This document shows, one piece after another, positions 35,381-47,960 of a stretch of 64,000 bases of DNA; position 1 is the stretch's first letter, and each line of letters opens with the position of its first letter. This DNA is from Lunularia cruciata. Its lineage: Eukaryota > Streptophyta > Marchantiopsida > Lunulariales > Lunulariaceae. A program made the position numbers and the translations under genes. Location: NCBI GenBank assembly GCA_948567375.1, contig OX419757.1, forward strand, positions 3,286,001 to 3,350,000, written 5' to 3'. Below the pieces are notes generated by a model that did not search any database, was not told the DNA's origin, and saw nothing but the letters and a program-made list of their open reading frames with translations.

Positions 35381-37491
35381 GACCACTATAACAATGAATT
35401 ATTGGCAGAATGGCAAAGTGGTCATATTTGTGTTATTGTGCAAAGAAAGGAAAAGGGTGGAAAATATTCATTGACTGACAATAAATGAATCATCAAAATA
35501 GCACCCAACATCAATCAATCAACTTTTACCCAAAAATTATTTACAATTTTTGGTTACCATTATGATTATGATTATGATTATAATAGTTTACAATAAATTT
35601 TTGTAAACATAAAATATATTATCTTATAATCAATACATTTTTACCAACATGGTTGTTGCTATGATTATGGTTACAACATTTTACAATAAATAAGTATAAA
35701 GATAAGGTATTGTACCCATAAAATGCACAAATAAATTTTTATAGGTACATGAAAATTTCAAATTTCACATTAAAATAGAAAATTCAAGAAATAACCAAAA
35801 TGAAGAAAATTGCACAAAAATCCACACTTTTGAAGATCTTACTTATTAGAGATAACTAGATACAAAGAGAAAATAACTATTTAGATACCTTAGAGCAAAA
35901 CATGTTCATCACTACCAACAATTCAGGCTTGAGACACTTCATCAAGAGGAAGTCCTTTGTAATTGTTGATACTCTTTAGTAGGACTTTAACAATAGCACT
36001 TGGAATCGTACATATTCAATAAAGAGTGCCCTCAAAATTATACAAGCCTTCAAAGTGTATGTCCATAGGATGGAATTCAAATTTAGATCAGGGTTAGAAT
36101 TAACACCTTCCCTTATATGTGTAAGGTACCTAATCAATCTTTAGATGATTAGGATCAGATAAGATTAGGATCATAAGTATGTGATGTATATACTAATAAA
36201 GCATTTCTAGGTGATCCACTTAGGCTCTTGATCCCTTTGGGACAAACATGAGAATAAATTTAAGGCTTAGACCCAAAGGCATTCATATTCATTTTCCATA
36301 CTTTGACTACAATAAAGAGGACTTTTGATTTCTTTGCAACCGAATCTTTCCATTTTATGTATTGTTGAATGTCTGTGTAGAGTAGAGGTCAGGAATTTTA
36401 CAATAAAGTCACAAGTGCTTGAATATAAAGTAGTGTATTTGCCCTTGATCAAGAAATATTTCTTGAGGGATACAAAGGAATGAACTTGCAAGCATTGACG
36501 AGTTGATTGGAATACTTTGAGCATGAGAAGTACATGGAATCAAAAAGCCAAGGCATTTTGCCAACATGAAGATAAATTTGTAGTTGTGCCTTTTAGGAAG
36601 GAAAGCACCCATCTACAAGGGCAAAGTCTTTGGGATGGAAAGGCACTCAAAGTGAAGTGAGCCATCACTTTTAGGAGTAACTTGGATTACACAAGTAGTT
36701 GAAAGTGATTTTGATTTTCTTCTTTTTATGGTGTATTACATAGGATAACACTACTCCCTATTGGGAGTACTTCATGTTCCAGTGGTTGAATAGGAGTTAA
36801 TAAATAAACTATGACATAGTGACACTTTCCTTCACTTTTAGTCATCTCTAAAGCGTATCCTTGTGTGAATAACCTATTCTTACCATTTTCACTACTAATA
36901 TGTCTATATTGGGCTATATTAAGAATTTGAAAACATAATAATAGATAAATAACCGTCTCAATATTATAATAAACCTAATTTTCAATGAATTTAAATAATT
37001 AGTAATTGAGTAAGAAGTATTTTGAATTCATTCAATTGACCAAGTTACCATGTAGAAACTTGAAGCTCTTGTAAATGTTATCAAATATCAAAATTAAAAA
37101 TGATCATAATTCACCTATGTGAAAGCTCTTGTTATATTTTTCAAATCTCAAGATAACCATAACTCAATCACAGATTGTTGTTCATGTCTTGAATAAAATT
37201 TCAAATTTACTTATAGCAAGAATACACTCATTTCTTTTGATAAGCCATTATTATTTAATCATATATATAGTCTTGGATTTTAGTATAAGCTCATTCATAT
37301 ATAAGAATTTCTGATTAAGAATAATTACTTGCTAAAAATAACCCAAAATTTAAATTTCTTTTCTTGGATATAATATACAACTCTTCAATGTGGCAAGTGC
37401 TTCATTTGAAAAACATGGCAAAACCAACATACTAAGGACAAATAAAAATTAATACCTACTTAAAAGTTGCAATGATCTTTAATAAAGCTTT
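35381..37491. other. AT-rich stretch, no gene seen
   Basis: Short frames only. It includes simple GATTAT runs near 35560. Confidence 0.5.
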
Positions 37492-37495
37492 AGAG

Positions 37496-38800
37496 AAAGA
37501 GGTTCCCATGTGGCATCATGAAGGAGATACCCTTTCCAAAGGACCTTGTACTCCATTTGTTGTTAACGGCCTCGCTGAATATGGCGACATGCAAGGATAT
37601 GATCAACTTTGTACTCCTCATGATCATTGATGGGGTTAGGAGGAGGGAGAGGTTGGAGTCAAGAGGAAAAGGAAGAGAGGTTAAGAACAAAGGGTTTCAA
37701 CTTGGAGATATGAAAGATAGGATGGACAAGTATATGACAAGGCAAGGCAAGTTGATAGGCAACAGGAGAGATAATTTGGGTGACATCAAAGGGTCCTATC
37801 CAATTAGGGGCAAGTTTAAAAACTTGGGTATCAAGGGGGAGAGGGAGGTTCTAGAGGATAGCATGACTTTATCACCAACTTCAAAGGTGAGATCGCAACG
37901 ATGGTGGTCCACATATTGTTTTTGACAATTTTTAGCAACAAGGAGGTGAGATTTGGCTTGTTGGAGAGATTGGGATATAGTGGTCAAGAATGTTGAAGTA
38001 TGAGGGACCTAAGATGGAAGGGAAGCAAGAAGAGAATCTACAACAAGCGGATCTTGGCCAAAATTGAGAAAGAAAGGAGAAAATTTGGTGCTTGCCTGTT
38101 TGGAATTGTTGTAGGCAAATTCTGCAACTACAAGACATTCATCCCAATTGATATGGTGGACATTGATGAAGGCACACAATATATCTTCCAATGTACAATT
38201 TTCACATTCGGTTTGTCCATCACTTTGAGGGTGATAGGCCGTGGACAAAGCAAGCTTGGTGTTGAGTATCTGGAAGAGTGCTTGCTAAAAATTCTTGGTA
38301 AATCAAGGATTACGGTTAGAGATGAGTACACATGGTATCCCATGATGATTGAAGATATTGTCAAAGTAGATTTGCACTAAGGTTGGAGCATCCACAATAT
38401 CACAAGTTGGTGCCAATTGGATTTGCTTACTAAGCTTATCCACAAACACCACGATTGTTGTGTCGCCTTGCTTTGTCTTGGGCAAGGAGGTGATGAGATC
38501 CAAGCTCACATAATCCAATCGAGCGGATGGAATGGTGAGTGGTTGAAGAAGTCCACTCAGCTTCTGGTTGTTGGCCTTGTTGCGTTGGCAATTCTCACAC
38601 AATTGGACAAATTCTCAAACATCTTGCATCATGTTGGGCCACCACCATCAACGTTGGAGGGTACCCAAGGTCTTTTCCATGCCCATATGACCAACTATGG
38701 GTAAATCATGGGCTTCTTAAAGGCACACAAGTCAAAGATCACCTTTGGCTGGAACATAGATCCGTTCCTCATGGAATAAAAGGCTCTCCTTGATGGAGAA
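37496..38800 (-). pseudogene. Integrase and partial chromodomain of the second chromovirus copy
   Basis: In element sense: an ENCQRNKANNQKLSGLLQPL knuckle (about 38602-38540), SLDLITSLPKTKQGD, VLISNRNP at about 38303, then MSTAYHPQSDGQTE at 38248 and EFAYNNSKQAST near 38080, a KSHLLVAKN segment near 37960, and the chromodomain start near 37625. Frames are split at 38300, 38010 and 37790. Confidence 0.85.
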
Positions 38801-40330
38801 GGTGTTATACTCCTTGTCACATGCTGTAAGGCAACCATGTACCATTTGGAAGAAGGGATCTTGTTGTAGAGCTGACTGGAACTCATTTTGGATCTTAAAA
38901 TCAATTGACACCGTCGTAATTGCCATTATGATGAGAGGAAGAGACTTGAAATCAGGCCATTGTGATAAAGCATGAGGGATGATGTGGAACCAACCTGGTT
39001 TGTACTCAAGTTTGATGTCAAATAGTTGGAGTTGTTCCTCCCCTCAATGATGTTGACTCTTCATGTGTTCCCAAAGGTAAGGTCTGCAACAATGGTTTGT
39101 GATCAGTTTGCATGACCACTTTTTTCTCCATGAGATAATGCCTCCATACCCTGATGGCATATACCATTGCAAGTCGTTCTTGATCTCAAGCCAAATAGTT
39201 TCTTTCAGCTATATTGAGTTGGTGAGACACAAAGGCAATAGGATTTAGTCCATTTGGGAATCCCTGTTGCAACACGGCTCCAATTGCAAAGTTAGAAGCA
39301 TTAAGATTAACCACACATGGTAGCTGAGGATCATACGATTGAAGGATGGGCCTTGAAGACTCCATATGTTTCAACTTCTGGAATGCTTCTTTGTGTTTGG
39401 TGGTCCACTGGAAGCTAGAGATGTTCCCCAAGAGGTCAATCAATGGTGCAGCCACATGAGCATAATAATGGATGAATTGTTGGTAAAAACTGGCTAGGCC
39501 ATTAAATGCTTGTACTTCTATAGCATCCTTTGGAGTAGGCCAATTAGTAATGGACTTGATTTTCTCCTCTTCCATCTTGATCCCCCCTGATGAGATCTTG
39601 TGCCCCAAGAAGGTAACTTCTTTTTGCCAGAAGGCACACTTTGACTTCTTGGAATAAAATTTCCATTGTTGTAGTTGTCTTAGGACTCCTTGCATGTTTT
39701 TAATGTGTTCTACCTCTATCTTGCTATAGATTAAGATATCATCCAAGAACACCACCATGTACTGATCCATTAGTCCACCCAACACCCAATGCATCTGATC
39801 CACAAAGACTGTTGGAGCATTAGTGAGCCCAAAAGGTAGAATTCTCCACTCAAAATGCCCATACCTTGTGTGAAAGGCTGTCTTTTTCACATCCTCCTTA
39901 TCAATGGCAATTTTCCATTAGCCACTACAAAGATCCAGCTTGGAAAAGTATCATGCTCTCCTCAATTGATCAAGCAAATCATCAATCCAAGGAAAGGGTT
40001 ATGCATTCTTCATTATTTTCTTATTGGGCCCACAATAATCAATACATAAATGTAGTCCTCCATCTTTCTTCGGAATGAAATAGTATTGGTGCTCCTCAAA
40101 GAAAGGTACCATGTCGTATGAAGTCCTTCTCCAACAACTCTGTAAGTGTTTTTTGCAACTCCTCTAACTCCTTTGGTGAGAGCCGATAGATTGGTCTACT
40201 CACTGGAGTACTCCTTGGCAACAACTCAATCTTGAAGGGCATATCACAATCAGAGGGTAATCCCTTTGGCAGATCATCCGGAAATACATCCGCAAACTCT
40301 TGAACTATCTTATCAACCATTGCTTGATGA
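38801..40330 (-). pseudogene. Reverse transcriptase and RNase H of the second chromovirus copy
   Basis: The longest intact piece is a 234-codon frame (39890-39186) with FGLTNAP, VVFLDDILIYSK (catalytic Asp pair kept), TFLGHKI, FNGLASFYQQFI and the RNase H start NLNASNFAIGAVLQQ, where the family's first catalytic Asp is Asn. Upstream, 40320-40096 gives FADVFPDDLPKGLPSD...SRPIYRLSPKELEELQ. A frameshift and a stop near 39917 separate the two. Confidence 0.9.
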
Positions 40331-41960
40331 GGCTCTCAACTCTCCTCAAATTGTCCTTATGCAATCGGCTTGATTAACACCACAAAAGTATACTTATCTT
40401 CCTCCAAAGCTTGCTTATGGCTGCTTCACTAACAAACTTCACATCTAGGGACTCATCTCTCTTCAAAGCTTGTTCCATGGTTGCATTCTTGGTGAACTTC
40501 TCATCTTGGGGCTCCTCTCTCTTCAAGGCATGCTCTATGACTACCTTCTTGACAAAACTTCCCATATTGGGATTGACTATTCTTAGGTGTCTTACTCGGA
40601 GGGGTCGGACAACCTAATTGGAAATTGGTACCTTGGTGTTGTACTTGAATTGGTCACCGAGTCCAATCAAATTGAACCTTATGACATTCAAGCCAAAGTA
40701 GAATGACATTATAGTGTAGAGGTGCAACTACAAACTTTATACATCCCAAATACTATTTCCCAATCTTAAAAGTAACAAGATGTGAGGTACGGAATGCAAA
40801 ACCCTTTCTACCATCCACCATCATCAATCTACTTCCAATCATTGACTTGATAGGAATATCCAATTCCTTTGCTACTTGCATAGACATACAATTCTTTGAA
40901 CTTCAAGAATCAACCAAAATCCTACAACCTTGATTTGATATTGTACCTTGCAGGTGAAGCAAACTTGCATAGGTCAAGCCTGCAATCCCATTGGCACTAA
41001 TCAAGCTCCCAATAGGCGGCTTGAAATCTCCTATTGGGACTCCTCATTTCCCTAATCATTTTGTTCTACAAACTCCATCTAGGCAACTTGTTGAGATTGC
41101 CCATTCTTGAGTGGACATTCAACAATGTGATGTCCAACTTGGCAACAATAAAAAAAATCTCCATTTTGTCACAATCTTTCTTTGCTCGCTGTACCAAATG
41201 GTCTCCATTAGATAGCATCAATCTCCATTGGTGTTAGTTCTTCCACCCGTGCGTAGTGTATTGGTAAGCTTTGTGTAGGTTGAGTTCAAGACCAAGTTAT
41301 CACAACCAAGGAATCAAAGTGCTCAACCAATTGCATGGCTTCTTCTACATTTTGTGGTTCCCGCATGGTCACCTCCCATTTGATTCTTGACTTTAATCCC
41401 CATAAAAATTGATCCAGAACTTCCACTTCTTGTATATCTGGAATTTGCATGATGATGTTTTGGGATTGTGTAATGTAGCTCCTTATTGAGCCAATTTTCT
41501 TCAACTTTGCCAATTTATCTTGTGCGGCTTGGGAAGCATTTATAGTTTAAAATTGACCAAGTATTGCATTCTTGAATTTTGCACATGTCAAAATTGGTGC
41601 AACAATTTGTCGTTTAGCTTGCTCCACTCGGAATTGCCACTAAAGTTTTGCCACACCATCCAATTGGCTAGAAGCCAAGAGAATCTGTTCTTGTTCATCT
41701 TGAAGATTAGTGGCTTCAAAGTAACATTCATAGTCAAACACAAAATTATCCACGATGCCCAAAAGATTCTTGCCTTCAAACACCTTAGGTTTTGGAAATT
41801 GAATACAATCTTCTCCATCTTGAACTGGCACTCTTTCTATATGTTCTTGTCATTGTTGGTCTCATTCATCCAACAATCAAGTAAGGTGCTCAATTTGTTA
41901 CTACATTGCAAGGATAATGTCCAATATTGCCACCATAGCTACTACTCTATCCCACTACTC
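40331..41960 (-). pseudogene. Protease, repeat linker and gag of the second chromovirus copy
   Basis: The linker (about 40575-40404) shows 20-residue repeats like those of the first copy. The protease reads GCRILVDS followed by a stop and SSKN (about 40930-40895): the catalytic Asp is kept but the active-site Gly codon GGA is TGA. Gag segments are at 41831-41588 (ASSQLDGVAKL) and 41513-41286 (EPQNVEEAMQLVEHFD). The knuckle near 41150-41115 reads FFYCCQVGHHIVEC, without the first Cys. Confidence 0.85.
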
Positions 41961-42207
41961 CCAATTTATCTAATTGATTAACACAAAGATGCAGTACGTC
42001 CACCGTTCTCCATAAGTTACCACCGGAAGTATCAAGGGTTCCTCAAACAAGGTGATCATATGTAGAAAATCCTGCCCAAAGCATGAGGTGATGAATTGTG
42101 TAAAATGATGTTTGGGTAATATCTAAACATGAAAATCCCAATGGTTTAGCAAAAGTGGATTTGGTGGTCCATAAATTCCATCCATCCCATTCCTACTCTA
42201 ATACCAA

Positions 42208-42613
42208 TGTAAAAGACCAAGACCAAGGAGAGAAATAGGATAATGGAAGCTCACATTGGGACTCTTGAATGAGAGAAAACTCCCAATGCCTAGTATGAGC
42301 TTTGGCTCTTGTATTTATAGGGATCATACAAGGCTCTTGAGAAGCTTCTCAAGAAGCTTCCTTGAGCCAATTTCTTGGAGTGCAAGCCAAGTTAATTGGG
42401 AAGCTTCTCAAGAAGCTTCCTTCTAGAAGTTGCTTACTTGGCATGTAAGTTAAGCTAGTTGGAACCTTCTAGAAGCTACTTACTTGAGGTGCAAGCTAAG
42501 CTAACTAGGAAGCCTCCCAAGAAGATTCCTAGATACTTCTAGAATATTCTAGGCTAATTTGTCTATTTGCTACTTTGTTAGTCCTACTTACTTCATTGCT
42601 CCATATTGTTACA
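42208..42613 (-). repeat. 5' LTR of the second chromovirus copy
   Basis: Plus strand TGTAAAAGACC...CATATTGTTACA, so the TG...CA ends are intact. It is more diverged from the 9965 and 15191 LTRs than they are from each other. The primer site TGGTATTAGAG lies at 42197-42207. No target duplication can be checked because the other end is missing. Confidence 0.95.
42311..42475 (-). promoter_or_regulatory. LTR promoter: TATA box with heat-shock-element motifs
   Basis: TATA box CTATAAATAC on the - strand at 42311-42320. The three-unit motif gGAAccTTCtaGAAg is at 42461-42475, at the same distance (about 142 bp) as in the 9965 LTR. The only change in it is in a spacer position, leaving GAA/TTC/GAA intact. 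Confidence 0.6.
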
Positions 42614-43317
42614 TAATGTTACATATTGTTACACAATACTTGACTGTTCTTGATAGTATGTATATGATTTTGCAATTCCTCCATGGTCATTTTGATTTCT
42701 CAAAGCTCATTCAACATTCCTTGCATCAACTCCTGCAACACTGCTAATATTCAATTGATACTTCTTACTTCAATAGAGGATTAGAATGATCACTTGCAAG
42801 GGAGCACAAACTATTGGAACTACCATTGGGACCTTAGAAGCTATCACTCGTTGATAATATCCCTCACCAAAATTGCAAACTACAAAATGCCTAAACATCA
42901 CTTTTGATCTAACTACATAATAGATTTCTACTTGCATGTTGAAAGAGTGAAGATTTGGTACATTCAAATCCATAACATCATCACAGAATGTAGATTGTCA
43001 AATCGCACTCTCTGCCATATACCACTACATGTAGAATCATCAAGTTTGGTGAATTCATTACTTTGTCCATGAATTCTGCTCCAAAAAGATAAACAAGAGA
43101 TGTTCACGCTGGATGTACATAATCTTGATGTGGAATAGATTCAAGAATGGGAAGCTAGGTGCTGGAAATTGTCCTCTAGGTGCCTCTATCCCATCCACTC
43201 TCTAAAACACTTCCCAAGTCTAGCAATTGCACTATGTTTTCTCCCCTCAAATTACTCAATTTTAGTAGCTTGTGTTCTTCCAAGAGTGATGATCCACTCT
43301 CTTGGATTAAAACACCT

Positions 43318-43884
43318 ACTCTAATACCATTATAATACTTCAAGGACAAGAGCTTCTCCAAGAGATATACAAGGGAGAAAACATAAGTTTCACACTCAAT
43401 ATTTCAATGCTCCCAAAGGAGCACCTTCTCTTTATTATATTAGGAAAGAAGACCCCCTCCAAAGAAGCTCCACCCTTGGATCAGATACATGGATTGGTGA
43501 CATGTCAATGAGCTCCACTCTTAGATTAGTTATTTGGATAGGTGATATGTTAGCCCTTGTCTTATCTAGTTGGTCCAAAGGGTTTGACCAAAGAGAATCT
43601 TCTTGTAAGAAGCTCAAGAATCACATGGGTGAGGTACCATTGGAAAGCTCTTGATGAGATGAATCATGGGGGAGAGAAGGCAAGGCTTTTATTTTAAAGG
43701 GAGTGGAATTGTTCTATTTTAGATCTAAGACCTCCAAGGTGCATGAAACCCTTCAAGTTTCAAGTTTGGCACATTGTTTGTGAATTTATTCATGTCAACA
43801 CAATGTCAAGAAGGTTTAGGGATGTTGATTTGTGATGTTGGCAACCATATGTTGATCCAAATGTTCAAATGCTTGGATCCAACA
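43318..43884 (-). repeat. LTR and primer site of a different retrotransposon
   Basis: In - sense it starts TGTTGGATCCAAGCA (43884) and ends CTTGAAGTATTATA (43331), followed at once by ATGGTATTAGAG (43330-43319), an initiator-Met primer site. The TG start and the tail position fit a 554-bp LTR whose final CA has mutated. No matching second LTR or pol domain is visible; 42614-43317 may be leader sequence. Confidence 0.6.
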
Positions 43885-43998
43885 ATATTTATGAAAATTT
43901 TTTTCTATTGTCAATAATCTAAATCTAGTTTTTGCCCAAGTATATAGCTCCCAAATAGGTTTGCTTAGTGATGTTTGTTAGTGATTTTGTTGCCTATT

Positions 43999-44290
43999 AA
44001 TCAATCAAAAGGTTTAGAGATACTTGCAACCAATAACTTTCATCAAGAGAAATGTTCATGACATCATTCTAAACATGGTTTCTGCCAAAAAACATGGCAC
44101 CTACCTATAATCTCACCTTTGTGTCTACCTTTGAGTACCAAGAAATCAATCAAAAGGTTCAGAGATAATTTGCATCCAATAACTTTCATCAAGAGAAATG
44201 TTCATGACATCATTCTAAATGTAGTTTTTGCCCAAAAATATGGCACCCACCTATAATCTCACTTTTTTTATCTACCCTTGAGTACCGAGA
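43999..44290. repeat. 145-bp tandem duplication
   Basis: AATCAATCAAAAGGTT.AGAGATA begins at 43999 and 44144; both units end in ACC.TTGAGTACC. The copies are about 90% alike by eye. Confidence 0.9.
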
Positions 44291-45868
44291 ACTCACCTTT
44301 GGGATGACATTCTAATCTTAGATTAATTTTGAGACAATAATTTGTGACATATAGTAGATTTTGGTAATGCTTTTAATGGGAGTGCCACATGTTGCACTAG
44401 TCTTAAACCTCCTTTGTTGAAATGCTCACCTAATCCCTTCCATAATTAATTTAAGGGAATTGTCAAGAATGCCATTAAAAATTTCCAATGTTACAAACCT
44501 ATCCCAAAAAGTTCAATAATTACAAAAGTAGCCTTGGTATTTACCAAACATTTGTGTCAACTCAGAGGGTTGGGTTAGAGAATGTCGGAGCATGTCAATT
44601 TTTGGGGTTTCATGGGTGGTGTTGATTTTATTCCCTTTCATGAGAAACCAAGGAGAGTCACTCCCAAGTCTGCACTTTCCAATGAGTCTTTAAACTTGCA
44701 CAAAATCACATCACATTAGTCAGAATGACCTCAATCATAGGAATTGTCCTTATGAATTTCTCTCATTCATGCAATCATTGGAAACTCACGGAGGGTAGTC
44801 TATCTATCCGAGATTTAGATGATAAAGGTGTATGTGAATACGATATTGAGGTGCTCAAGGAATATACAAAATTTATGAGAATATATCAATTTAGTACAAA
44901 AAGTTATGACTGATTCACATGTTATTGATGGTTCATGCGTGTTCAATTGAATTTGGCCTTTATAATTTCTTGAATGATATGACAAAGGTCTTTACGGGGA
45001 AGCATAGTTTGACTTGGGCTTACTAGCCATTTGGTTTTCGATAATCAAAAACACAAAGATGTTGAAATCTGCTCTAAAGAAATATAAAGAGTCCTTAACT
45101 TGCAACTTTGCAAACATATGAGCGCATAAACCTATCTAATCCTAGTAATGGGCAAGGGCTTGTAGAAGTATCTATATTTGCAGTTTATCATAGTCTGTTG
45201 AGATGTGGTGCAGTGGAACATATTTATTTTTAGTGAATGCCGAGATAAAAGCCCAAATTCTATGTGCCTTGACATTCTCTATGAATATCTAAAAGTTCAT
45301 CTCGACTATACCATAGTAATGCATACATGGGCTGCCATAGCCTGGTCAAACACCACTGATGAACAAAGCAAAGGACATGAACCCCGCATCCATGAGCACT
45401 TAGATGACACCCACATGAGAGTTGAAACCCTCGTACTCAACAAATTTCTATCCACTAGAGCTACAACATGTCCCGAGGAGAACTGTAGTCTGCTTGACTC
45501 GAAAGCAAAACCCCCTAAAGACCAAGGTGAGGGACCAGGTTTACTCCCTTGTCGGTCACAGGGACCAATCAAGTCGGAATCACCCGTGGAATCCCAAAGC
45601 CCTGCAGGCCTACCCTCTCCCGTCCAACCCCACTATCCAGCTCCCCTGGCGAATACCAATTTTAGGTAAATACCAGAGCTATTTTTGTATTATTTAATTG
45701 TTGGGTAAATCTGTAAAAAACGGGTCGTGTCAAAGCATTTTTTGACAATTTAGGCTCTCCCTCAAAAACTGAAAATGGCTCATCACCTCTGCAATAGTTG
45801 TGTGGAGCGGTCGTTAACCCTACAGTTTATTTTATAGGTCTCGTCAATTTAGAATGTTTCAAACAAAA
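44291..45868. other. No recognised gene
   Basis: An open frame at 45205-45669 starts with GTG, turns proline/serine-rich and matches no known domain. It is not called as a gene. Confidence 0.35.
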
Positions 45869-45952
45869 GACCGCGGAGGAAAAACGAAAGATGGGAAGAC
45901 CCCATCAAGCCGCACAAGGGAGAGGAAAAAAAAAAAAAAAAGTAACATGGGG
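45869..45952 (+). repeat. Dispersed short repeat, copy B
   Basis: GACCGCGGAGG...GATGGGAAGACCCCATCAAG, then CCGCACAAGGGAGAG and a run of A. It shares the whole core with copy H at 58376 and ends near GTAACATGGGG. Confidence 0.85.
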
Positions 45953-46511
45953 TTATATGAGAAATAATGTATCAAACAAAGGTTTTCAGCTTTCCATACA
46001 TTTTTCTATGGAACATAGGAACGCGATAAAGATGTGACCGGATTTGATGGACAACCTCCGTAGGTCCGTAAAGAGTACGGTCATCTTTTTCTTGACCCGT
46101 CGAGTGCTATGACCCTGTAGAAACCGTCGGCGATAACTAGACCGAAAAGTTCATAGTACATTATTAACGGAGCCTGTCAAAGTTTTACGGGGAGTATTGG
46201 AACGCCCCACCTCTTATACAATTACCCGAAAATATATTTAAGGTCTTTTGGATTTTCGCGAATTCTCTATTGAAACACCTTATTGTTTACTGGACTTTCG
46301 TGTTGCCGTAAAATTCTCATAAATTAAGTTCTTGAAACCCCCTAATTTCTTACACATGAAAATGGGTGAAAAATAGTTACTTCATGCAGTTCCGCATCAA
46401 TGTGCTACTGTAGTTCGAGTACGATATTGACGATGTGGTTAAACCACCATAGTTATACAGTCCCCGCTCTTCGTATGTTCCGGCCTTGTCAACCGTGAAT
46501 GTCCATGTTAC

Positions 46512-46592
46512 ATTGCCCCATTAGCCTCATTTTACCTTTTTGTCCTTCCCTTGTATTGCTTGATGGATTTCCATACTTCCATCCTTGTTTTC
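46512..46592 (-). repeat. Dispersed short repeat, copy C
   Basis: Reverse-strand copy. In repeat sense it reads GGATGGAAGTATGGAAATCC..CAAGCAATACAAGGGAAGGACAAAAAGGTAAAATG..., with a longer 3' part (GGGGCAATGTAACATGG) than most copies. Confidence 0.7.
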
Positions 46593-46727
46593 ACTATTAG
46601 ACTGTCAACTGTCATTTTAATATGCTTCATTCGGGTACCTGCGCTAATGTTTTCATTGGCGCAGATATACGAATCCTTCTGCAGGATAAGCTCTAGCAGT
46701 GTTTGGTTTAAGGTCTTTAACAACTCT

Positions 46728-46763
46728 CGGAGCCAATCGGAGCCAATCGGAGCCAATCAGAGA
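46728..46763. repeat. 10-bp tandem repeat of CCAAT-type motif
   Basis: CGGAGCCAAT repeated three times in exact 10-bp steps, ending CAATCAGAGAG. Each unit holds one CCAAT pentamer, the NF-Y recognition core. Confidence 0.9.
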
Positions 46764-47898
46764 GAGCCGTACTAAGATTCAATGCACTGCGGTGTTTCTG
46801 CTGTCCTCCTTCTCAGTCTGCATCGAGTTAAATCCGTACTAAAGGCATGATCCTTATGCGCGCAACGTGTACACCAGCCTCAGGAATTAGACCACTTACA
46901 CTTTGAGAGTCGTTCGTTAAATGGACAATCCGGACGGCGGGGAGCAAGGAAACCAGATGTCGTCTATTCCCTCATCTCGCGCAGTTTGTATCCTGTACAA
47001 GTAGGAAAGCAAAGTGCAGATGTACTTGAGGACGGCCTTCGCATGATAACTGCATGATTTAATTGCTATTATAATTTGGGATCTCCGGAAGGGAACATCT
47101 GTTCTGCCTTAACATCTCAGACGCCATCTGGAAGGTACCTGGCTATTTGGCTTCGCTGTCAAGATTCGTAACAGGCAGTCAGTTATTGGGGCCGAGATTG
47201 GAAGAGTGCAGTAAGAAATCAACGAAATGCATATACTTCGCGTTTTGAAACAGCGACTAGAATCAAAGAGTCGCCTGCAACTCTCAGGATTCTAGACCGA
47301 CGTGATCGTTGTTCGCGATTCCGATTGTATCTGTAACTTGATGTGGACGTGGATACATTATCAGCTGAATGGCGAGTAGTGCAATACGTTGCAAGCCAAG
47401 AAATGTAGCACTTCTTAAGATAGGTGATCTGGCAGTAGCAACGCCTGACGTGGCCCTTTGCCTCCGGTTTTGCTCTAAGTAATACATGTCTCAGATAGCT
47501 GCGGATTGGCGACGGCGTATGGCAGCAAAAGGATGGGAACCTGCGAATCGCAATCCGTCGCGGTCGCTATTTTTCTCCGTCGCAGTAGTTAAATCACGCA
47601 TGTAGAAGATATGCATGCGTAGATCATGCGGTAGATAGTTCTCGGAGTTCTAGAAAAATGAGAGCGAAGTTAAGTACTCCTGCACAGCACAACGGTCCAA
47701 GGGAATTTCGGGAATCTGTCAGGTTGATATTTTCCATAAGTTTTTGGCCGTGTATCCTACGGGCACATAAGCACGTAGTGCGGGTTAACGTGTTCATCTC
47801 TTGGCATCGCCACAGGTGAACCTATTACGAGACTTTGCGACGACGGGAGATTCAGACTTCAAAGCCACTGTTCTTTAGTTAAAAAGAATTGTGTCTAA
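46764..47898. other. No recognised gene
   Basis: Higher GC than most of the window. An open frame on the - strand (47487-47284) has no known motif. Confidence 0.35.
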
Positions 47899-47960
47899 GG
47901 CCGCGTAGGATAACAAGAAGGATTGGGAAATTCCATCAAACCGACAAGGATAATATAACA
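47899..47960 (+). repeat. Dispersed short repeat, copy D
   Basis: GGCCGCGTAGGATAACAAG, AAGGATTGGGAAATTCCATC, AAACCGACAAGGATAA: a more diverged copy in + sense. Confidence 0.7.

Larger units (their letters stand above)
37492..42613 (-). mobile_element. Second copy of the chromovirus family, lacking its 3' LTR
   Basis: Homologous to the element at 9965-15602 from the chromodomain (GAGAAAGAGGTTCCCATG at 37492) through integrase, RT, protease and gag to the 5' LTR (42208-42613). Homology stops abruptly at 37492: the 3' LTR, polypurine tract and last codons are missing. The gag zinc knuckle has lost its first Cys (to Phe), the protease has a stop in its active site, RNase H has Asp to Asn at its first catalytic position, and integrase has Asp to Asn at its second (ISNRNP). 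Integrase Glu (DGQTE) is kept. Confidence 0.95.

Noticed and set aside
45205-45669. 154-codon open frame, proline-rich at the end
   Set aside because: It starts with GTG, has no known domain, and frames of this length are expected by chance.
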